A stretch of 64,000 nt of DNA from Volvariella volvacea V23. Lineage: Eukaryota; Basidiomycota; Agaricomycetes; Agaricales; Pluteaceae. A program made the position numbers and the translations under genes. Below the pieces are notes generated by a model. It did not search any database. It was not told the DNA's origin and saw only the letters and a list, made by a program, of their open reading frames with translations. Position 1 is the stretch's first letter; each line of letters begins with the position of its first letter. Positions 1-12,071 of the stretch are shown one piece after another. The stretch lies in contig KB722748.1 of the NCBI GenBank assembly GCA_000349905.1, forward strand, positions 735,319 to 799,318, read 5' to 3'.

Positions 1-1264
1 TGAGACCCCTGCAGAGGGGAGGCTGTTGAGAAATTCAGGAGCGGATGTGGTGGGAATGAGCACCGCGCGGGAGATTGGAATAGATGTCTGCGTGTTAGCC
101 TCGTCACCAATTTTGTGGTCATTCCGGATGCGTATCCGAGCATCAGAGAGCAGGTCGAGGCCGAGGTGAGTCTGGCTGGGATTGCGTTTCTAGCGGTCTC
201 AACATCCCATAGTTCGACATCACCGTTTCCGATACCGACGCCTAGGAACATGCCATCGTTGGAGAAATCGACACTGGAGACGTAGGTGCCTTCAGGTGCC
301 TCGCCCATGGGGACTACGGTGCCCGTGTCAGCCTTCCAGATGTAGGTGGCGGCTTCGAGGGCTACTGCGACGGCGTTTTGACAAGACCACGAGAGAAGGT
401 TGAGGTAGAAATCGTCTACCATCCCAGGTGCATCTAGGACTCTTTCTGGCTGAGTAGCTATCTTTCTGCTCTTGTTCGTGGTGGATCCGGTAGAATTGGG
501 CAGGGCACCGGGCCGTTGGGCGTACAAGGGTTTGGCGTACTCGCGTTGTTGGGCGAGAGTGGTGTCGGAGGATGAGGCGGAGGGTGGGGGTTCGTGGTAG
601 CCGAGGACACGGCGGTTGAGAGGGACGCCGGCGGCGGAGGCGAGGCGGGCGGTGTGCCCTGGGGAGGCGGATTTGGGATTGAGAGAGACGGGGTCGAGGG
701 TGGCGCTTACGCCTGTTTCGGAGGTTTCGCGGTTGGTGATGAAGCGATCGCGTTGGTCCATCGCTGTTCGGTTCTGGTGGAACGGGAGCGATGAGTCTGG
801 GATGAAGGGGAGAGAAAGGGTTAAAAGTGTGAAAGACATACAGTAGCTGGGGTAGATTTTGAACGTTTGAGTTCGGGTTTGGGGGGAGGCACATAATCTC
901 GGGTGACAACCTCGAGTCTGCTCTCTACCCCGCCTTTGCGAATGACGCCTGCACCTGCTTGGCGCTGGAGCGATTCAGAAGGCGCGATGCCACCGCTGGT
1001 TGTGCTACGCTTTATAGGGGAACAAGGCCGGGAGCGCGAGTTGAGATTGGCGATCGCGGCTGCGGTCGAGGCGGTGATGAATGGGTTCGAGAGATCTGCT
1101 GCAGCGGGCTTGGAAGCAGTCCTAGTGCTTTTTGAACCGGCGACACGGGAGGACGAGGTGATGGAGACGTTGTTGAGGGCGTTGACGAGCGCGGGGGTGA
1201 GAGGCGTCTTTGCTTCCGAGCGCGCTCTGCTCCGCTGTGCGGGTGTCTTTGGGTTTCTGTGCAT
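1..1264 (-). CDS. cdc20: Cdc20/Slp1-type APC/C activator, N-terminal part (runs off left edge)
   Basis: WD40 co-activator of the anaphase-promoting complex, which recruits substrates for ubiquitination in mitosis. Exon 1 is 1264-842 and exon 2 starts at 773; the 68-bp intron (GTATGT donor) keeps phase. The start is the ATG at 1264; the frame continues upstream only from a GTG. Visible motifs are the basic, Ser/Thr-rich N-terminus with TPLTPALVNALN, the DRFI..R motif at about residues 150-156, and the Cdc20/Cdh1 signature RKI..QPERVLDAPG followed by DDFYLNLLSWS, which leads into the first WD repeat (TYIWKADTGTV) and a second repeat ending in VELWDVET. Below about position 205 the frame stays open but no longer resembles the expected next WD repeat, so an unseen intron, an error or decay there is possible. 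The gene is divergent from the Ctr gene across about 1.2 kb. Confidence 0.85.
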
Positions 1265-1433
1265 AGCGCGTCTGGCAGCGACGTCTGCGGTGCCACGCCT
1301 CTTGACGTGTGGCGTCACGTGGGCGTGCCTCCAAGTGGCTCAATATTGTGGCTTGTTTGTGCGCCACACTCCAGCCAATCGCAAAATTGCGGGCCGCAAA
1401 AACGTCTCGTGCCTCCTCCCTCTGTGGGCATCG

Positions 1434-1441
1434 CGTATATA
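1434..1441 (+). promoter_or_regulatory. TATA-like box without an obvious downstream gene
   Basis: The motif GTATATAAG lies here, reading on the plus strand. No convincing ORF follows within 500 bp. It may drive a non-coding transcript, the 5' part of ctr, or nothing. Seen in sequence; function not supported. Confidence 0.25.
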
Positions 1442-1719
1442 AGGGCCTGATATCACAAATTGCCTCATCCTTGCTCTTTTCCCTCCCCCGTCAATTTCTT
1501 TCCTCTCCCGCCTGCCATTCCCTTCCCGCTAGGTGATACTTCCCGCTATGTAGCGTCCGCATCCTCTCTTGTCAACCAGTCTCGCCTGTGGTATGGTCAT
1601 TGGGCTTACTGTATACTCGCTACGCCCAACGTATGCTATGCCTGCGAGCTATCTCGTCGATACCAGCTCTTGCTTGTCTTTTGTGCTCCTTCGTATCTCG
1701 TCTGGTGCCCCCTGATGCG

Positions 1720-2285
1720 ACGATGTCATCCACAATCTGGACTCCACCGGTCTTTCCTGGACGCATCCATTATCTTAACCCTACTTTCTCGCAGCGACAC
1801 CCCAATATGTCTACCCACTGTCATTGTCAACACCCATTGCCTTGCGTAATGCCTTTCTTGTCATCACCGGGTCTTCTTTGCCGCGTTTCCGTTGCCTAGG
1901 CCGCTGTTACGGACTGACAAGCCCACTAGTCCCACCGACACGTCGCCTCGATGTCACCCTGCCCATCTGCTTGACTCGGGAATCTCACCTGACCATATGT
2001 TCCTAAACCTCGTTTGGCAAAACTTGGCACCTGGAATGGCGTGGATGGCCAGTTTGGAGCTGTCTTTCACGTTCGTTGCCCAATCAACCATAAATTTTGA
2101 TATCACAAGGTCCCTGGTATGACGTTTTTGCGCTACCTGGAGCTGCCGCGGCGGACGGATCCCGCTTCCTGCTTTGTATTGTACTGGTTCTCCAGTGCCT
2201 TTCCGTGAAATAAAAAAATTTTGTGTGCTGTGACAGACGGAGGCCGTAAATGTCGTTTGGTTCTGGGTTGTGTGATGTAACGGGA
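1720..2285 (+). repeat. Duplicated non-coding segment, copy R1
   Basis: It is a diverged copy of 19382-19845 in the same orientation. Colinear anchors include GTTGCCTAGGC (about 1891 and 19513), TTCCTAAACC.CG (about 2000 and 19590), a TGG.ATGACG block (about 2110-2125 and 19692-19705), CCAGTGC.TTTCC (about 2194 and 19747) and GTTTGGTTCTGGG (about 2255 and 19808). Spacings between anchors differ by tens of bases, and no reading frame is conserved. R1 lies upstream of ctr plus helicase copy A; R2 lies upstream of copy B. Confidence 0.6.
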
Positions 2286-2469
2286 TTTTGAAGATTTTCA
2301 TTTGTCGCATGGGATTCTAGTTTATATATTTCGCTACCTGCAATTTGTTGGGTTTCTGCGTGGCACCTCTTGCACCTCCCTTCATCCTACTTGCGCGCCT
2401 ACTTTGTTCCTTCCAGGGAACCGTCGTCTTTGCGCCTTAAACTCTCTAATTTCTCGCTGAGCATCACAA

Positions 2470-3262
2470 ATGGATCACGGAGATCATGGTAGCAGTATGG
2501 GCGATGCCCCTAGCAGCCCCGCCTGCAAAATTTCCATGTTGTGGAACTGGACGACCGTCGATGCTTGCTTTATCTCACGACAATGGCAAATCCGTTCAAC
2601 TGGTAAGCCCTCTCCGCTTTCCTCCCTCAAAATTATTGGTACCAGGTACTGATTGCTGGATGCGTCTTCCAGGTGGTTATGTTGGCACTGTCATCGGTGT
2701 TTTCCTGATCGTCGTGGCTCTCGAGGGCGTCCGAAGGATGGCCAGAGAGTACGATAGGAGACTTTTGAAGGAGGCTTCAGCAAGGCTTGGAAGTCGCTCC
2801 ACCGATAGCGAAAAGGGCCATCTCCAGCCATTTGGTGGTGCAGACCCCGGTTTCTCGTAAGTGTCCGCCATGCCTATGCCTATGTGGGCCTTGACGCCAG
2901 AGTTCGTGTTTTGACGGGGTGTATCATCTTGTAGGCCTTCGCTAATACAGCAGACGATCAGAAGCTTGTTTTACTTTGTGCAGTTCAGCACTGGGTATAT
3001 ACTCATGTTGTTGGCTATGTACTATAATGGTGGTCTTATTCTGGCAATCTTCGTATGTCGTCGTCTGATGCCATTCAGCAACTAATTGACTTCATTATAC
3101 AACAGTTCGGCTCTTTCTTCGGCCACATGATTTTCGGGGTACGTCTTATTGTTTCATTGCACTCCGTCACCTATCACTAATTGTCTGGTGATTTTGGATC
3201 AACAGAGAGACACGGTGGGAGACTTGCGCCCCCCAGAAGCCAAAGGACAATGTTGCAACTGA
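2470..3262 (+). CDS. ctr: Ctr-family high-affinity copper transporter
   Basis: Trimeric Cu(I) importer of the plasma or vacuolar membrane. Five exons: 2470-2602, 2673-2856, 2935-3052, 3106-3138 and 3206-3262, giving 174 aa. The short N-terminus begins [14 protein letters not shown], a Met/His copper-capture region. The family signature [15 protein letters not shown] follows, then TM1 ([22 protein letters not shown]), a cytosolic loop, TM2 with the selectivity-filter motif MxxxM (MLLAM) and TM3 with GxxxG (GSFFG). The C-terminus ends in a Cys pair (CCN) as in other Ctr proteins, which hands copper to chaperones. A copper-fist regulator of the type that controls ctr genes is encoded at 46870-48674. 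Catalytic features are complete; assignment to a named yeast orthologue is not attempted. Confidence 0.93.
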
Positions 3263-3887
3263 AACGCGTTCTAAGACCTTGCCTTAATTCCCCCGTATCG
3301 ATAAGCGAATGATGGAGTGGAAATGGAGAACCGGAGTCTATTGTAGTATCTCATTCATGGAGTGTATCTTTCTTCAACTACTGGCACTTGAGTTTATTTC
3401 CGATCTGTTCCTATAGCATGGCTACGTTATACCCGCTGATATGACTATCCTTGTGGAAACCTTTTTTTGACTCCGTGCGTTCTTTGTGTGCATCGAAGTG
3501 TATGAACCGAAAACGCTTTTGCCTCGATCTGCGATTGCATTGTGGATCCACAAAGCAAGCGGAGGACTCCATTTCCTTATACTTCACCAATCGCAAGCCA
3601 TTCATTGGTCCAGAATGATGAGGTTAATTACCAGCTGGTGGAGGCACCGGCGGGGACTTGTCGTATCTGGCTAGAAGTCACACTGGCATTGGGAATTAAC
3701 CTCCATTGGCGTCAGAGCTCCATTGCGAGTATAAGTACGTGTACAAAAGCTGTTGTAGACCCTATCTCCAGTACTGATTTTGTTTGCCCTCCTTGCTCGT
3801 CCAATTGCTGCTGCTGTTCAACCGCCTCTTGCACTGCTACTGCTACCGACATCGTACCACTTACCTCGCAAAACTGCTACGACTCAA
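3263..3887 (+). promoter_or_regulatory. Upstream region of helicase copy A, conserved with copies B and C
   Basis: About 3460-3760 resembles 29700-29950 (upstream of C) and, more weakly, 20240-20500 (upstream of B). Shared blocks include an ATTGG (inverted CCAAT) at about 3604 in A and 29823 in C, a CTCCATT block and a following AGTACGT/GGTACGTGTA block at about 3730 in A, 20480 in B and 29933 in C. GTACGT could be the donor of a 5'-UTR intron. No ORF with family support lies here. Confidence 0.5.
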
Positions 3888-6800
3888 ATGCCCCCTAAAA
3901 AGGGAAAGGAAAAGGCGAAAGGAACAAAACTGCGGCTTTGCAGATACGTGAATAGTCCGGGGGGTTGCAAGCGGTTGGGCTCAGGCTGTCCATTTTATCA
4001 CCCCACACCCGCTGGTGCCACTTCCGGTGCTGGCACTAGTAAGCCCGTGAGCTTGACCTCAGGCCAGGGCGCTTCAACCCCTAGACCTAGCCCGTCCAAT
4101 CAGCAAGCTCGCAGGCAACCCAAAGTGCATACGAATTTGAACACGACTAGGAATGAGAATAAGGCGCCGGCAGTTCCTCATGGCGTATGCAAGTCCTTCT
4201 GGTCGACTGGTCAATGCGCCGAAGAGGCTTGCGCTCTTAGGCATACGCGCCCCTGGGGCGCGTTTACTATGGGGTCTGCGTTGGCGAAAAGCCCGGAGGC
4301 CATTTTTCAGTCCTCGTCGAATTTGAAAGCGGCGAAACTTTCGCCGGCGGAGGTTAATGCACATCTGTCGAGGTTTTTGAAGGATGACTTTAGATTTAGG
4401 AAGACGGCGGACGTGTATGGGTTTGTTGAGCTGTTGAGTATAGCGAATACTCAAAGCTCTTTCTGGGTAAGTTGGATGGTGGCTTGGTGTGATTTGTGGC
4501 TCACGCTGTTGTGTGGTAGACTCCTGAAGATGGACAGGTATTTGTCGTGATTTCATTGGATTCTCTGGGGTTGTTTCTGATCGAATTGCGTAGCTACTCC
4601 TTGGAAAGGTGTCTGAGGTGAGTTCTGGGCTGGTACGATAGCTGAGATATCTGACAGGGGTGCTAGGGAAATGGACTACTCCGCATAGTCGACGTGATTG
4701 CATGGGAGTCTGTGTCTGCAACAGCAGGACGGGGTGAAGCAACTCTTTCGTTCCAACGAGCGTACATTCCATTGATGAAGGTGGGGGGGTTCTCTTAATG
4801 TCCGTATATATTTTGATGGTCCCGTCTACCTAGTTCTTCGCCTCAGAAGTTGTTGCGAAAACCACTATGATTCACCAGGCCAAGTGCGTCTAACATCTCC
4901 CAAACCATAACAGCCACTAAAAAGGCCATGTAGCATGCTGTACACGGCTCTTATTGATAATTTCGAGCAATTTCGGACCAATTTACAAGCGAGCATGACG
5001 AGTGCAATGTCTCGAAGGAGCTTCAAAGATGAGACTGCTCCTGCGCAAAATGATTCTATGTCCGCGATGCAGGTTTTCATGTCGCTAACGATCATACTCT
5101 ACGAGTGAGTTGTCGTCCTTCGTATCTCCTAGGGATTGGAACTCCACTCATGCGTTCTTACAGGTGTTTGTCTCGTTTCAAGAACTTATCGGTGGAAAAG
5201 CCTATTGTCACCACTACTGTGCAGGCTTTACGAGGTTGGATAGAAACTTTTGTGAGCCAAGTTAAAGCGTCATCCACGGCCTTCGACGGAGCCTTTAAGG
5301 GGATGAAGCCAAACCAACGAGACCATTTCCTAGAGCACCTGCAAGGCAAGCTTGAACGCCTTATTCGCGTTGCAGAAAGAGAGTCAAAGAAGGCTTTCAA
5401 CGTCAAGGAAAGGCCTAATATGCGTGTAGTCAAAGGCTCCTCTGACGAGGGTCTCATTGCACACCTTAATCTCGTGTTCGAAGGACCTGGTAGCCTTCGA
5501 CCTTCAGGGCCAATGCACAATAACGATAATGAAGATATCCACAACATATCGATTGCACCTACTTGTGAAGAGCTGCTTTGTGATATTGCTCCTTACCTTC
5601 CTGCAAATTTTGATGGCGCGCCTCATCATCTCCCTCAACGAACTATGGAGCGACGTTTTGATATACAGTTTAGGCTGCTGAGGGAGGAACTCACGTAAGT
5701 TTTGGCGAGGCCTTGACCGGATTTCGCTGAGTATTTGCCTCGTTTACCAGTGCTCCCCTTCGAATAGCAATCCAGCTTGTTCATACGGATTTGCAGAATC
5801 TCTCAGGAAGGACAAAGCTCGCGGATATTTTCAAGAAGAAGGGCGGAAAGTATACAGGAAACCTGGATGTTCAAGGCGACATTATGTTCAACGTATACAC
5901 AGGCGTCGATTTTAGATTCATCACAGCGGAGCGGGGCATCAATATCGAGCTATTTTGTGACACTCCTTCGGGCAATGCTCGTAGCCAAAATTCAAAAGTT
6001 CGGGAAGCATTCTGGGAGAAGATGAGTGGAAAGCGACTTATGAATGGTGGTCTAATAGCCTTGGTCTGGCAGTCCGGCTCGTCCGTCTCGGTAGAGTTGG
6101 GAACCATCACCAGTACCATGGACGATTTGAAGAAATCGGCCAAGTATGGAGCCAATAGGGTTTTACTCAAAATCTCGTTCTTCAATCCGGAATTTGAACT
6201 CAGGGTTTTGAAGCACTTACACTATGAGCCGAATACCACTGTCTCGCAAAGGATTCTTCTTGTGGAGTCTCCGGTTATGTACGAGTCTATTCGTCCCTTC
6301 TTGGAAGCCTTGCGGGTGCAACCCGAATCGATCGCCTTAGGAAATCACATTGTCAAGCCATTCGATGACGTGAAAAATACCGTACCAGCTCCACGCTACG
6401 CACGGAGCCCAGGATTTTCTTATCGACTGGATGGATTATTCCCCCATGAAGCTGGTATTAAGAATCTCACTTTGAACGTCCTTGATTCTCATTCCGTGAG
6501 ACGAGCAAGAAAGGCCTTGGAGAAGAGTCGACTTGACGAAAGTCAGGCCAGCGCCGTTGTTGATGCACTTTCGAGAGAAGTTGCGCTTATTCAGGGGTAT
6601 GTGTCTAATGTGCCCCTCTCATCATCCCACTTACGATGTAAATAAACGCTATAGGCCCCCAGGTACTGGAAAAGTAGGTCTATATTACTTTTCAAGAGGA
6701 TAGGAACTCTGACATCAATTAGTCATATACAGGTGTTGAGCTCCTTCGCGTGCTCCTCCCGGTCGCAAAGCCGATCCTAATGATCGCATTCACCAATCAC

Positions 6801-9800
6801 GCACTTGATCACATGCTCAATAGTGTTCTCGATGCGAGAATTACCAACGACATCATCCGATTAGGTGGGAGGTCTGCCGACGAGCGGATTTCCCAGTTCT
6901 CCCTCGAAAATCTAGAGACTCAGGCAGGCAAATCTCGACTGAATCGTTCATTTGCACATTATCATAGAGAACTCCGGGATGTAGAGGTAAAGATTAAGCG
7001 GTTTATGAAGAAGATATCCTTAACCATATCCGCGACACTTATCGCAAGCACTACGATGGAATCTTACATCCACCTCCTTTGGTACAGGCGCTCAAGGAAT
7101 TCGAGATCAAGGAGGAGAAGGGGGGGTGAGTCCACCACGAAGGCACGCCGCGATCATTCCGAGTATGGATTTTGGCGAGAGGGTAGAGACTTACAATTCC
7201 TCCATACAGAAAGGAAGTTAAAGACGCAGCAGGCCACAGTGCATTCTACCCCTCACAATGATGAACAACACGCGGGCAACCAGTTTCTACTGCTACCTGG
7301 CATCGTCGATGAAGACGACTCCTTATCTCCTGATGACGCCTCCGATGATGCATCCGACGATGTGTCTGGGCATCAGTCTGAAAATGAGTCCGAAGATGCA
7401 CTAGATGGTGGATTTGATGACGCGTCAGAGGAGGGAGTAGATGAAGACCTTCCCCCTACTGCTGCTGACTATCTTAGAGAGGTTTACAGCTTCGATGAAC
7501 TTCCTGATATTCCCACTGGCAACCGACCATTGGAGGACCTGCTCAATGACGACCTCGTGTGGGAGATGTCGTTTCAAGAACGAGGAAGACTTCATAAATA
7601 TTGGACAGATAAGATGAAGGAGATTGAGCAGCCACGTCGCCTTCAAGAATATTCAGCCTTGCGGGAAACTTATAGAAAACTCTTTGCCCTGCGCCAACAA
7701 GGGAGAGATGAGGTTGGTTCTTGTATATTTTTATTGTTTGTGAGCTGAATGCGACAGTTAGGCACGACGCCAATTATTGCTAAACATCGATATCATTGAA
7801 TGTACGACGACAGGGGCAGCCAAGCTAACATCTTTGTTGAAAGTGAGTGGTGATACCGTAATTATGAGAACTGAATAGCTGATCCGGATACAGGGGCTTG
7901 AACCTAAAATATTGCTAGTAGAGGAAGCAGGCCAAGTATTGGAGGCGCACATTTTAGGAAGCTTGGTCTCCTCTGTTGAGCATATGATACTAATTGGAGA
8001 CCCCTTTCAATTACGACCAACATTGAACAATTATTGTAAGTGAGAAATATGTTCAGTATTTTTGGATGGTCTTATCATGCGGTGAATAGCGCTTTCTATG
8101 GACAGCAGAGCTGGAAAGAGACTATATAGGTTTGACATGTCGTTGATGGAGCGGTTATCTTCGTCTGGCTTTCCGATGTCTCGCATTGATGTCCAACGAA
8201 GAATGAGACCTGAAATATCAAGTCTTATTAGGCAAGTGATTCTCGCCTTCAATAAATCCGTCTTAACTCAATTGATCATAGAAACACGCTATATCCGACC
8301 TTAATTGACAATAATTGCGTCAAGAACTATCCTAATGTTAGAGGAATGGTTCAAAACGTCTTTTTCCTCGACCACCAAAATACGGAGAACGGTGACCATG
8401 ATGATACTGCCAGCAAATATAATACGTATGAGGTGAGTATAGATCATGTTGGCGTTTCTCATTTCGATTTAGTGTTGGCTGTTGTAGGTCGAGACAATCA
8501 AGGACTTAGTGATGTATCTCCTGAAGTATGCAGCGCATCGGCTTGCCCGTGGTCACTTCGCTTATTTCTTTATAGGCAGGGGTACTCTCAAGACGGTGAC
8601 ATCGTCGTATTATGTGCTTATCTGGGTCAATTGGCTCGTGTTCGTGATGCTTTATCCCAAGAAGTTGTGGTAGTGATCGACGATAGAGATATGCAAGAGT
8701 TAGCCTCTTACGAAGACGAAAAGGAAAAGGACTTTGAACCACAACCGAACATTTCACATGTCAAGGCATCGAAGCAGGTCCGTTTCCTGTAACCAACCTC
8801 GTCTGTATTGTTGAAGGGCAACTTAGGTCCGCATACGTACTGTGGATAACTACCAAGGTGAAGAGGCCAAGGTGAGGCCTATGACGCTGATGGTGGCACT
8901 TCTGAAATCCAGGATAGATTGTAATTCTGCCACTTGTACGAAATGCTGGGTCACAAGGTGGGCGTAAACAGACAATAGGATTCCTCAAAGTAAGAGTTCC
9001 GCTGAGCTTATTTATTCCTCGTCCTAACCTTACCTAAAGTCCACTAGCAGGACAAACAGTATGTTGTTTCAGTTTGATAACGACCTATTCACGATATCGT
9101 CATCTGTGTACTAGTTGCTCTCTCTAGAGCCAAAGAGGGGCTATATATCCTTGGAAACGCAGAGCAAATGAGGTCGAGCAGCAGTGAAATGTGGCGTGGC
9201 GTCGTGGATCAGTTCGCCAACGAAAATCTCATTGGAGACGCTATACCTGTCGTCTGTGATCGACACCCGGATACAATCAACTATATAAATAAACCTGGAA
9301 TGTTGCGCAAACTAGCACCAGACGGTAGGTGTTGGACGGTTTACAGGTGCAGTATGACTCTTACCAATTGATAGGTGGTTGTTTGCTTCCATGTGGTGCT
9401 CGCCTGGGTTGTGGGCACATCTGCCCCAAAAAGGTCACTTCCTTGAATGGGCAGTCGGTTTACGGATACTTACTTGACTGGATTATAGTGTCACCCAGAC
9501 GATCCAGGACATGTAGCGATAGCCTGCATACAGCCATGTACTAAGCTTTGTGTTCGAGGACATCCGTGCAAGAAAGGATGTTCTACCCCTTGTGGAAATT
9601 GCTGTTTCAGTATTTACGATGTCGAATTGCCTTGCGATCATATCAAGTCAAGTGTACCTTGGTACGTCATTGCATTAATAGGACCTAGCCATTATCAACC
9701 TTCCATTTTAGCCATATGCTCGACAACCTATCCAAGGTATATTGCAACAAATTGGTTAACAAGAAACTCTCTCGTTGTGAACACTTTGCGAAAATAGCCT

Positions 9801-12071
9801 GTTCAGCACAGCCAGAGGATCACAAATGTAGAAGTGCGTGCTCTCAAATCTTAGTTTGCTGCCAAAGGAATTGCGAATCAACTTGTGGTGAATGCCAAAC
9901 GTTGAATGCATCGGACGATATTGAAGTCACACCCCGAATCAAGCATCAGCGACATCCCTGCAACAAACCGCGGTATTGTGGCCATATATGCTCTGGCCCA
10001 TGCAGCTCAGATCACCAGTGTATGGTCTGCACGGAGTCATGCAGGCAGGAGTGCGCGCATGCTCACTGTAAAAAAACTGCTCAGATTCCTGTGCCCCGTG
10101 TATGAAACGATGTACATGGTACGCACAAAAGTATTAGCTACCCGCATTCTTCCTGATTATAGTATTAGGGTCTGCCCGCACTATGAATGTTCAGTACCCT
10201 GCGGCTCGGTAAGGTTGCGTACGAATATTCGAGCAGGGCGATACTGACAGTGAATAGATATGCATTAGAGTTCCTTGTGATCGACGGTGTCGGAAAAAAC
10301 TGGAATGTGGTCACTCATGCCCATCAGGTACGGACGTGTCACAGTCCAAAGCGCCTCTCTAACCATTTTGCGGTATTTACTAGTTTGTGGAGACAGCTGC
10401 AGTATTCAAAAATGCCCTATATGCGCCTCACCTACCGAGAAGAATCAGATTGTTGACTTTGTGACTCAACGCATATTGGGAGATGTAGCGAAGGTCTCTC
10501 AGAGAGATAGGGACATCCTGATTACCTTGCCGAGATGTCTCCACGTCTTTACCATGAGGACTCTAGACGACCATTGCGGCATCAGTGACTGGTATATTCG
10601 TCGAGAATCAGATGGGAAGTGGATCGACCTTCAGACACTAGAAGGAAACAAGCTGGGTTCCCGTAAACCACCAGTCTGTCCCACTTGCGGCGCTGCAATT
10701 ACATCACCCCGATATGGACGAATATTCAAGGCAGCAAACCTTCAGATATTAGAGCACAACAGCATTTTGCTGATGGCACAGCAACTAAAAAAGCTTTGTA
10801 ACACAGTCAATTCACTTTCCACGGAGACAAAGGCAGCTCAAATTCGGGATGCGATCAAGAGAATCGATTTTTCCGCTGCTCAGGAGCTAGCCCAGAAATC
10901 TGTTCTAGCGTCGACCCATCGGGGGCCAATCCTATCCGAACATATTATACCCGACAACAAGGAGCTCTTTGCGATTTCTCCTAATATCGCAGCTGTTTGG
11001 AACCGACTAATGAAGCCTATCACACAAGCCTACGAGAGTATCGTGGAAATAGCAAACACGCGGCCTGCACATATCCAAGCATGGGAAGCGGCGTATAAGT
11101 GCCTTTTTGACAGGGAGGTGGAACTTGCTACTAGGTACCCATCAAGATCGACCGGGAATCCACGGGAGCATGGGCTTTGCGTGGCACAAGTGAAGGTTGG
11201 ACTCCCTCGGCCATGTGCAGACCAATATTATTTGGTAGAGGCACTTTGGCTCAGTATATTTATCCGGTTTACACTCTCAGACCTCGCACTCGCGTTGCTA
11301 GAAGCAATGGATCGCAAGGAAAATGAATTGCCGATTTTGGAGAGAGAGGGTATAGGCGATTTTGGGGCTTTCATTCTATCGAGTTGCCAGGATGACGCGC
11401 GACGGGCTTATGAAGTCGCTCAGGCCTCCAGTGCACGTAGGCAAATGACGACATCTACATTGATCCGAATTCTCGCTGATCTAAAAGCCTTTCAATTTGA
11501 GTTGGGTTTATCACGCGCTCTTGAGACGTACCAGGAAACGCGCAAACGCCTATCACTACGTGCAGCGCAATATGCGGCTGATACTGCGGGAAAAATATCG
11601 GAGACGATCCAGGAGCATAGGACCGCCCGCCCAGAGGATGTCCAAGACTGGCTTTCATCCAACTTCTATGGAATAGCAACATTGATCAAGAAGGAATGGG
11701 AGAAGATTATTAAAAGTCTGAATGAAGACAAATTCTACGAGCCTGTTTCCTTCGAGAAATTTGCAATGCTAAATAGCTCAGGTATCGGTAAGTTTGAATG
11801 TTTATTGTAGGAACTGGGACTTACCATTTGCAATTGTATGCTATGCAGGGAACTTCTATATGTGCCCTAATGGACACGTCAGCGTTGTTGGTGAAGTAAG
11901 TAGAATTGGCTGATGGCCATCACCACATAGCGTGCTGATTAAAATTCTCCCTAGCGTGGTAGAGCAATGCACGCGAGTAGATGTTCAGAATGTGGAGCGA
12001 CGATCGGGGGCTCTAATCACGCTCCCACTCGGGAGAGCGGGTGTGCTGGTGAATCTAAAGTGTCAGCTTAA
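3888..12071 (+). CDS. ZNFX1/Hrr1-like SF1 helicase with CCCH, NFX1 and RZ fingers, copy A (frameshifted)
   Basis: Predicted RNA-binding SF1 helicase related to animal ZNFX1 and fission-yeast Hrr1. Exons: 3888-4466, 4520-4537, 4594-4617, 4667-4780, 4834-4883, 4934-5104, 5164-5694, 5751-6596, 6655-6673, 6723-7712, 7762-7842, 7894-8035, 8090-8231, 8282-8432, 8488-8525, 8576-8777, 8827-8871, 8918-8989, 9040-9058, 9115-9324, 9375-9433, 9489-9661, 9712-10118, 10169-10208, 10258-10327, 10384-11787, 11849-11895, 11955-12071. Domains: two CCCH fingers, ZNFX1-type region, P-loop PPGTGK (exon 9), EEAGQ, GDPFQLRPT, DNYQGEEA, LSRAKEG, NFX1-type fingers and RZ finger. Three oddities: 7013-7126 is read out of frame relative to B and C; the A run at 10070-10076 is one base short, giving a stop at 10103-10105; the RZ Cys at 11955-11957 is Arg. 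Downstream exons remain well conserved, so this is either a recent pseudogene or carries an assembly error. Confidence 0.8.

Larger units (their letters stand above)
1265..2469. other. Intergenic region between cdc20 and ctr
   Basis: This is a divergent intergenic region of about 1.2 kb. It holds a TATA-like motif at about 1434-1441, a pyrimidine-rich stretch after it, and a diverged duplicated segment (listed separately) at about 1720-2285. Several short plus-strand open frames occur between 1460 and 2120 but none shows a recognisable family or consistent exon structure. A second TATA-like motif at about 2322-2329 lies roughly 145 bp upstream of the ctr start and is a plausible core promoter. 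Confidence 0.5.

Noticed and set aside
328..909. Long minus-strand frame over the Cdc20 gene
   Set aside because: Arg/Pro-rich shadow of the real frame; the spliced Cdc20 model explains the region.
2451..2460. GCTGA-containing motif resembling copper or metal response elements upstream of ctr
   Set aside because: It fits one loose published consensus but not the stricter Cuf1 one, lies within 10 bp of the ATG, and such a short motif is expected by chance.
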